Of a stretch of DNA of 64,000 bases, positions 59,553 to 64,000 are shown one piece after another (within the stretch, counting starts at the first letter, position 1; every line of letters begins with the position of its first letter). The notes below the pieces were generated by a model that had not been told where the DNA came from, did not search any database, and was given only the letters and a program-made list of their open reading frames with translations. The stretch is from positions 1,178,001 through 1,242,000 of the forward strand of contig OZ257255.1 of NCBI GenBank assembly GCA_965279655.1, read 5' to 3'. Both the position numbers and the translations under genes were made by a program. This stretch comes from SCTM01 sp965279655. Its GTDB lineage: Bacteria; Pseudomonadota; Alphaproteobacteria; Rhodospirillales; Rhodospirillaceae.

Positions 59553-61171
59553 GGGTCCGCCGTGCCTTTGCTTTCGCATGCCTGCTGCCGCTCGTGCTGG
59601 CATCCTGCACCAAGGATGAACCACACCCCGCGGCGAGTACGCCCACAATCCGTCGGTTGACCGAGGCGCAATACCGCAATGTCATCGCCGACGTCTTCGG
59701 CGACGACATTCAAGTCTCCGGCCGGTTCGATCGCCCCGAACGTGTCGACGGATTGCTGGAAACCGGCACAGTTGCGATGGGCATGACGGCGTCGGCGTAT
59801 GAGCGCTATGACCAACTCGCCCGCTCGATAGCCGCACAGGTCGTCGACGCGCGTAACCGCAACGTCCTCATTCCTTGCCAACCCGCCAATGCCAAAGCCG
59901 AGGATCGTACGTGCGCCGAGAAATTCTATCGTCATGTCGGACGATACCTCTATCGGCGACCGTTGACCGACAAAGAGGTGTCGGTGCGGACCGAGATTGC
60001 CGCCGCGACGTCCGGCAAGGGCGCGGACTTCTATACCGGTCTCGCTGCCGGATTGAGCTCGCTGCTGGTCACCCCGTCGTTCCTTTATGTCTCGGACCAG
60101 GTGGAGCCCAACCCAACAGGCGGCGTGAGATTGGACAGCTATTCACGCGCCGCTCGCCTCAGCTTCTTTCTGTGGGATACGTCGCCGGATGAGGAACTGC
60201 TGACCGCGGCGGAGCGCGGCGAACTAGTGACCGAAGACGGACTGGAGAAGCAAGTCGCCCGGATGCTGAAATCGCCGCGCCTCGAGAACGGCGTCCGCGC
60301 GTTCTTCGCGGACATGCTGGCGTTCGAGCAATTCGATACGCTCGAGAAGGATGCGGTTATCTATCCCGCGTTCACCGAAACTGTCGCGCGCGATGCGAAA
60401 GAACAGGCGTTGCGGACGATTGTTGGCTTCCTCCTGGATGACAATGGCGACTACCGCGATCTGTTCACTGTGCGAAAGACCGTCCTCACGCGGCCGTTGG
60501 GCATGCTGTACCACGCTGCCGTGGAGGACTCCGCCGGATGGTCGGATCACGAATTCCCTGCCGGCGATCCCCATGCGGGGCTTTTGACTCAGCTGAGTTT
60601 CCTCGCCTTACATTCCCATCCGGGCAAGAGCTCACCCACGCTCCGTGGCCGGGCGGTCCGGGAGCTTCTGCTTTGCCAGCGAATTCCCGAGCCACCCGCC
60701 GATGTGAGCTTCGACGGATTCAACGACCCCAATTCGCCCAGCAAAACCGCGCGGCAACGGCTGACCGCGCACGCAACGGACGCGAGCTGTTCCGGCTGCC
60801 ACAGATTGATGGACCCAATCGGCCTGGCGATGGAGACTTTCGATGGGGCCGGCCAAACCCGCACCGCCGAAAACGGCGAGACGATCGATCCCTCCGGTGA
60901 CATGGATGGGCGCCCCTTCACCGATGCGGTCTCACTCGCCCAGGTATTGCGCGACGATCCGGCCCTGACGAATTGCTTGGCGACGCGTCTTTACGGCTAT
61001 GCCGCCCACCGCCCGCTCAGTTCCGACGAGCGCCCTTGGATGGAATACCTCCAGAAGAACTTCGCCAAGGATGGCTACCGTTTCCGCGCTCTGGTTGCCC
61101 AGATCGCGGAAAATCAGGCATTCTATGCGGTATTGCCGGGCCAGTCCGAGCGGCAGGAGAAGAGCCCATGA
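59549..61171 (+). CDS. Cassette 3, gene B: DUF1592/DUF1588/DUF1585 lipoprotein with CxxCH motif
   Basis: 540 residues. Lipobox LASC followed by threonine. Modules in the same order as the other copies: RRLTEAQYRNVIADVFG, YLYRRPLTDKEVSV, RLSFFLWDTSPDEELLTAAE, GKSSPTLRGRAVRELLLCQR, CSGCHRLMDPIGLAMETFDG and CLATRLYGYAAHR. The haem motif CSGCH is at about residues 414-418. Overlaps both neighbours by 4 bases. Predicted outer-membrane lipoprotein in the periplasm. Confidence 0.87.
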   Translation: MRVRRAFAFACLLPLVLASCTKDEPHPAASTPTIRRLTEAQYRNVIADVFGDDIQVSGRFDRPERVDGLLETGTVAMGMTASAYERYDQLARSIAAQVVDARNRNVLIPCQPANAKAEDRTCAEKFYRHVGRYLYRRPLTDKEVSVRTEIAAATSGKGADFYTGLAAGLSSLLVTPSFLYVSDQVEPNPTGGVRLDSYSRAARLSFFLWDTSPDEELLTAAERGELVTEDGLEKQVARMLKSPRLENGVRAFFADMLAFEQFDTLEKDAVIYPAFTETVARDAKEQALRTIVGFLLDDNGDYRDLFTVRKTVLTRPLGMLYHAAVEDSAGWSDHEFPAGDPHAGLLTQLSFLALHSHPGKSSPTLRGRAVRELLLCQRIPEPPADVSFDGFNDPNSPSKTARQRLTAHATDASCSGCHRLMDPIGLAMETFDGAGQTRTAENGETIDPSGDMDGRPFTDAVSLAQVLRDDPALTNCLATRLYGYAAHRPLSSDERPWMEYLQKNFAKDGYRFRALVAQIAENQAFYAVLPGQSERQEKSP

Positions 61172-62511
61172 CCTTCACAATCAGAAGGCCGGCGCCGCGG
61201 CGTGCGGTGTTGCGCGGCGCCCTGCGGGGAGCAGCGATCGGGGTCGCACTCCCGTTCCTTGACTGCTTTCTGAATGAGAGCGGCACGGCGCTGGCGTCTG
61301 ACGCGCCATTGCCCGTGCGGTTCGGCACGTGGTTTTGGGGATTGGGGCATACGCCGGGACGCGGCATCGCGGAGACAGGACCGGAGATCACGTTCCTGGA
61401 GGAATGCCAGCCACTCAATCCTTATAAGAGCTACATCAACTATTATAGCAGGTTTGCGACGCTGCTCGACGGCAAGCCCGGCGGCGTCCACTTCACCGCG
61501 TGGGTCGCGGCGCGCACCGGCTTTGTGCCGCGGGGCCGGGAGATCACCGAGCCGACGCTCGACACGATCATCGGTGACAAGATCGGCGCCGGATCGCGCT
61601 TCCGGTCGATCGATGTCTCGTCGACCGGGGACCCGCAGGACAGCTACACCTATCGCTCGGGCGGCATCCACAATACGGCCGAAGTTTCGCCGGTCGCGCT
61701 GTACGCGCGCATCTTTGGGCCAGGCTTTGCCGATCCGAACAAAGCGGATTTCAAGCCAGATCCAGAGGTCATGGTTCGCCAAAGCGTTCTGTCCGCCGTG
61801 ATGGATGAGGCGAAAGACTTTTCCAAAAGCATCGGCAACGCTGATCGCGCGCGCCTGGACGAGTATTTCACCTCCGTCCGTCAGGTCGAGAACCAGCTGG
61901 AACTGCAGCTTCAGAAGCCGCCGCCGAATAAGGCCTGTCGGGTACCAGAACGGCCGAAAGATGTTGCTCTGGGTGTCGAAATCCCGACCCTTGTGCCCAA
62001 TCACGCCATTCTGACGAAGATTCTGGCGATGGCAGTGGCCTGCAATCAGACCAAGGTCTTCAACATGCTGTATTCCCAGTCGATCGCGAAGTCGCGCCCG
62101 CCGGGACAGTCCTTCACGCACCACACGCTGACCCACGAGGAGCCGATCGATTTCAGCTTGGGGTATCAGCGGCAGTGCGCGGAGCTCAATGTCGTGAGCA
62201 TGGAAGCGCTGGCGACTTTCATCCAGGCGTTTGCCGCGATCCGCGAAGGGGCCGGTACGCTGCTGGACAACACACTCATCTATGCCAGCACCGACACGAA
62301 CGACGCCAAGCTCCATGGCATGGATGGCATTCCGACAATGACCATCGGTAAGGCCGGCGGCCGGATGAAGACCGGGGTGCATATCCTCGGCAACGGCGCT
62401 CCGACAACGCAAGTCGGCCTGACGGCGATGCAGGTCATGGGCCTGCCGATCGAGCGGTGGGGAATCGGCTCCATGCAAGTCACGAAGCCGATCACATCCT
62501 TGATGATCTAA
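61168..62511 (+). CDS. Cassette 3, gene C: Tat-exported DUF1552 protein
   Basis: 447 residues. The ATG at 61168 overlaps the gene B stop and begins a twin-arginine signal (PRRAVLRGALRGAAIGVALP), followed by FLDCFLNESGTALA. Family segments: RFGTWFWGLGHTPGRGI, HFTAWVAARTGFVPRG, DRARLDEYFTSVRQVENQLE and the histidine cluster FTHHTLTHEEPID (HxxTHE form). Somewhat shorter and more divergent than the other two copies. Gene D starts 3 bases after its stop. Confidence 0.87.
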   Translation: MTFTIRRPAPRRAVLRGALRGAAIGVALPFLDCFLNESGTALASDAPLPVRFGTWFWGLGHTPGRGIAETGPEITFLEECQPLNPYKSYINYYSRFATLLDGKPGGVHFTAWVAARTGFVPRGREITEPTLDTIIGDKIGAGSRFRSIDVSSTGDPQDSYTYRSGGIHNTAEVSPVALYARIFGPGFADPNKADFKPDPEVMVRQSVLSAVMDEAKDFSKSIGNADRARLDEYFTSVRQVENQLELQLQKPPPNKACRVPERPKDVALGVEIPTLVPNHAILTKILAMAVACNQTKVFNMLYSQSIAKSRPPGQSFTHHTLTHEEPIDFSLGYQRQCAELNVVSMEALATFIQAFAAIREGAGTLLDNTLIYASTDTNDAKLHGMDGIPTMTIGKAGGRMKTGVHILGNGAPTTQVGLTAMQVMGLPIERWGIGSMQVTKPITSLMI

Positions 62512-62514
62512 GCC

Positions 62515-63609
62515 GTGCGGATGGTTCAGACAACGCAGTTTGCTTGGGCGGCTCTTGTGCTTGCAGTCGTTTGGGCGCAGTGCGGCGGTGCGAGCGCGGC
62601 CGCGCTTCCGGGCGAGATCGTGCTGAGACCCAGCCCCGCGGGCGTCTTCCTAACCGACACCAAGGGCCACAGCCTCTACACCTACGACCGCGACACCGAG
62701 CCGTCGAAATCGACCTGCGTCGCAAAATGCGAAGAGACTTGGCCACCCGTGATCGCATCCGGTAGCGCTGCTCCGCAGGGGGATTGGACTCTGGCAACAC
62801 GCGCCAATGGAACGCAGCAGTGGGCCTATAAGGGGAAGCCCCTGTACACCTACGTGAAGGACGATATGCCCGAGGCTGTCTATGGGGATCGCATCGCCAA
62901 GGTGTGGCATGTTGCCTTCGAACCGATCCCTACGCCGCCGGGAATTGCAGTCGGCATGACGTTGCGAGGGCCGGTTCTGACCGACAGCCGTGGCCTAACC
63001 CTGTACGTCCCAAAAGCAGCGAAATCGAAAGTCTCCCGCGCCTGGGCGGCAATGCGGGCGCCTTGGACGGCTCAGACCTGGGGCGACTGGACAGCAATCG
63101 ACATGGGCGGCGGCGTCCGCCAATGGGCCTACAAGGGCAAACCACTCTATCGCTATGGCAAAGACGAAAGTCCCGGCGACGTCCGGGGCGCGGCGGAAAA
63201 CACGGACTGGAACATCGCCGACCTAGGGCCACCGCCGCCGGTGCCGTCCTTTGTTACGATCCAGCCCAGCGACCTAGGCCCCGTGCTGGCCGATGCCGAG
63301 GGTAAGACCCTCTACGCGCTTCTGCGGGATCTCGAAGGCATCAAGAAGCAAACCTGCGACGAGGCATGTCTAAAGGCGCATTGGCGGCCGCTTGTGGCGA
63401 CGGCGGGCACAAAGCCGATCGGCCAGTGGTCGGTGCGAGCGGAAGCGGACAGCTTGCAATGGACGTTCAAGGGATTTCCAGTCTACGTCTTTCTTGACGA
63501 CGCCCAACCTGGCGACACCGGTGGAAGAGGTTACGCCAGCGGTATCGCCGTCGCGACGGCATGGACTCCGATCCTGCAGTCGCATCTCGTCGATCCGGTC
63601 GCCCGGTAA
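62515..63609 (+). CDS. Cassette 3, gene D: secreted triple Yx(FWY)xxD-repeat protein
   Basis: 364 residues from a GTG, or 362 from an ATG 6 bases later; neither has a clear ribosome binding site, so translation may be coupled to gene C. Signal peptide WAALVLAVVWAQCGGASAA. Module 1: LYTYDRD, CVAKC, TQQWAYKGKPLYTYVKD. Module 2: VRQWAYKGKPLYRYGKD but no cysteine pair. Module 3: LYALLRD with CDEAC. So the degenerate module is the second, whereas in the copies at 34994 and 52385 it is the third. Exported; function unknown. Confidence 0.83.
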   Translation: MRMVQTTQFAWAALVLAVVWAQCGGASAAALPGEIVLRPSPAGVFLTDTKGHSLYTYDRDTEPSKSTCVAKCEETWPPVIASGSAAPQGDWTLATRANGTQQWAYKGKPLYTYVKDDMPEAVYGDRIAKVWHVAFEPIPTPPGIAVGMTLRGPVLTDSRGLTLYVPKAAKSKVSRAWAAMRAPWTAQTWGDWTAIDMGGGVRQWAYKGKPLYRYGKDESPGDVRGAAENTDWNIADLGPPPPVPSFVTIQPSDLGPVLADAEGKTLYALLRDLEGIKKQTCDEACLKAHWRPLVATAGTKPIGQWSVRAEADSLQWTFKGFPVYVFLDDAQPGDTGGRGYASGIAVATAWTPILQSHLVDPVAR

Positions 63610-63697
63610 TCCGAAGAAATCGTGCTGCGCGGTCGTGACCGCCGGGGCGAACGGTGGTACGCGTCAAGCGGTTCGGAGCAGCGGGAGGGCTGACGCG

Positions 63698-64000
63698 ATG
63701 GGGATCAGCGGATTATGGCACGCATGCACGAGTGCGTTCGCATTCGCGGTCGGAACATTGTGGATCGCGGCGAACGTCCAGGCCGCAAGCCCCTGCGAGC
63801 GAGCATGCCTCACGGCCGCGCTTGACGCTTATCTAAGCGGAGTCATTCGTCATGAACCGGCAGCGGCTCTACTCACCGCCAACTACCGCGCGACCGAAAA
63901 TGGATCTCAGGTCGCAGCGGGCGAGGGGATATGGCGAACCGCCTCCGGGCTCGGCACGGTCCAACGGCGTTACGCTGATCCCTCGACAGGGCAGGCGGCT
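63698..64000 (+). CDS. Secreted protein, partial (3' end outside window), DUF8021-like
   Basis: 101 codons to the window edge. GGGAGGG lies 8 bases before the ATG. A signal peptide (SAFAFAVGTLWIAANVQAA) precedes CERACLTAALDAYLSGVIRH and then ANYRATENGSQVAAGEGIWR with TASGLGT. The 'RxTENG...GEGxW.TA' pattern is one I associate with DUF8021-type secreted proteins of unknown function, an SnoaL-like fold; that recall is moderate. It follows cassette 3 by 88 bases on the same strand and may be its fifth gene. Confidence 0.6.
   Translation, partial: MGISGLWHACTSAFAFAVGTLWIAANVQAASPCERACLTAALDAYLSGVIRHEPAAALLTANYRATENGSQVAAGEGIWRTASGLGTVQRRYADPSTGQAA

Noticed and set aside
1..64000. CRISPR arrays, transposases, integrases, tRNA or rRNA genes
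   Set aside because: I saw no regularly spaced direct repeats, no transposase or integrase motifs and no tRNA or rRNA-like sequence, so no mobile-element boundary can be supported for the island.

Overview
The window is GC-rich, densely coded and carries no rRNA, tRNA, CRISPR array or recognisable insertion sequence. An EcfG-type sigma factor next to a NepR anti-sigma factor, with promoters of the GGAAC-N16-CGTT type, marks it as an alphaproteobacterium. The two large TonB-dependent receptors and many catabolic genes suggest a free-living, nutritionally versatile soil or freshwater organism. I cannot name the genus; a lineage near Rhizomicrobium/Micropepsaceae or Caulobacterales is only a guess.

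1-8.2 kb is ordinary chromosome: the end of mfd, a pentapeptide-repeat protein, a secreted propeller-like protein, a glycosyltransferase with a membrane partner, a FrnE-like thiol oxidoreductase, a chromate transporter, and a small stress block on the minus strand (PRC-barrel protein, Fe/Mn superoxide dismutase, entericidin-like lipoprotein). 8.4-12.5 kb is a general stress response locus: a HisKA_2-type histidine kinase, a glutamine/asparagine-rich small protein, ecfG, nepR and two more small proteins. Three exact GGAAC-N16-CGTT promoters lie in front of short genes here. PhyR itself is not in the window. 12.5-21 kb holds an SRAP protein, a Tat-exported VOC protein, an alpha/beta hydrolase, a 54-residue protein, an operon of COG0523 GTPase, hydantoinase-like amidohydrolase and MHS-type transporter, and a second MFS transporter.

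From 21.5 kb to 52.4 kb nearly everything is on the plus strand and reads as a catabolic and respiratory island. It runs: TonB receptor, CHRD protein, a molybdopterin oxidoreductase complex (NrfD/DmsC-like anchor, catalytic subunit, four-cluster ferredoxin), a flavoprotein and a cupin. Then come the first copy of a four-gene cassette, acyl-CoA dehydrogenase, a PEP mutase/isocitrate lyase-family enzyme, two class II aldolase proteins (one fused to a short-chain dehydrogenase), MFS, GST, an IorAB-type molybdenum hydroxylase, a second TonB receptor, and two LysR and one IclR regulator.

The most striking feature is a four-gene cassette present three times (30796-36091 plus, 52385-57592 minus, 58410-63609 plus). 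The order is always: A, a secreted protein with six invariant cysteines and no family I recognise; B, a lipoprotein of the planctomycete-type DUF1592/DUF1588/DUF1585 group with one CxxCH haem-type motif; C, a Tat-exported DUF1552 protein; D, a secreted protein of three Yx(FWY)xxD-type repeats. A-B and B-C always overlap by ATGA. Copies 2 and 3 are back to back around a 331-base divergent control region, with a CHRD gene leading copy 3. Conserved order, overlaps and export signals argue for one cell-envelope complex, probably redox active, whose function is not described as far as I know.
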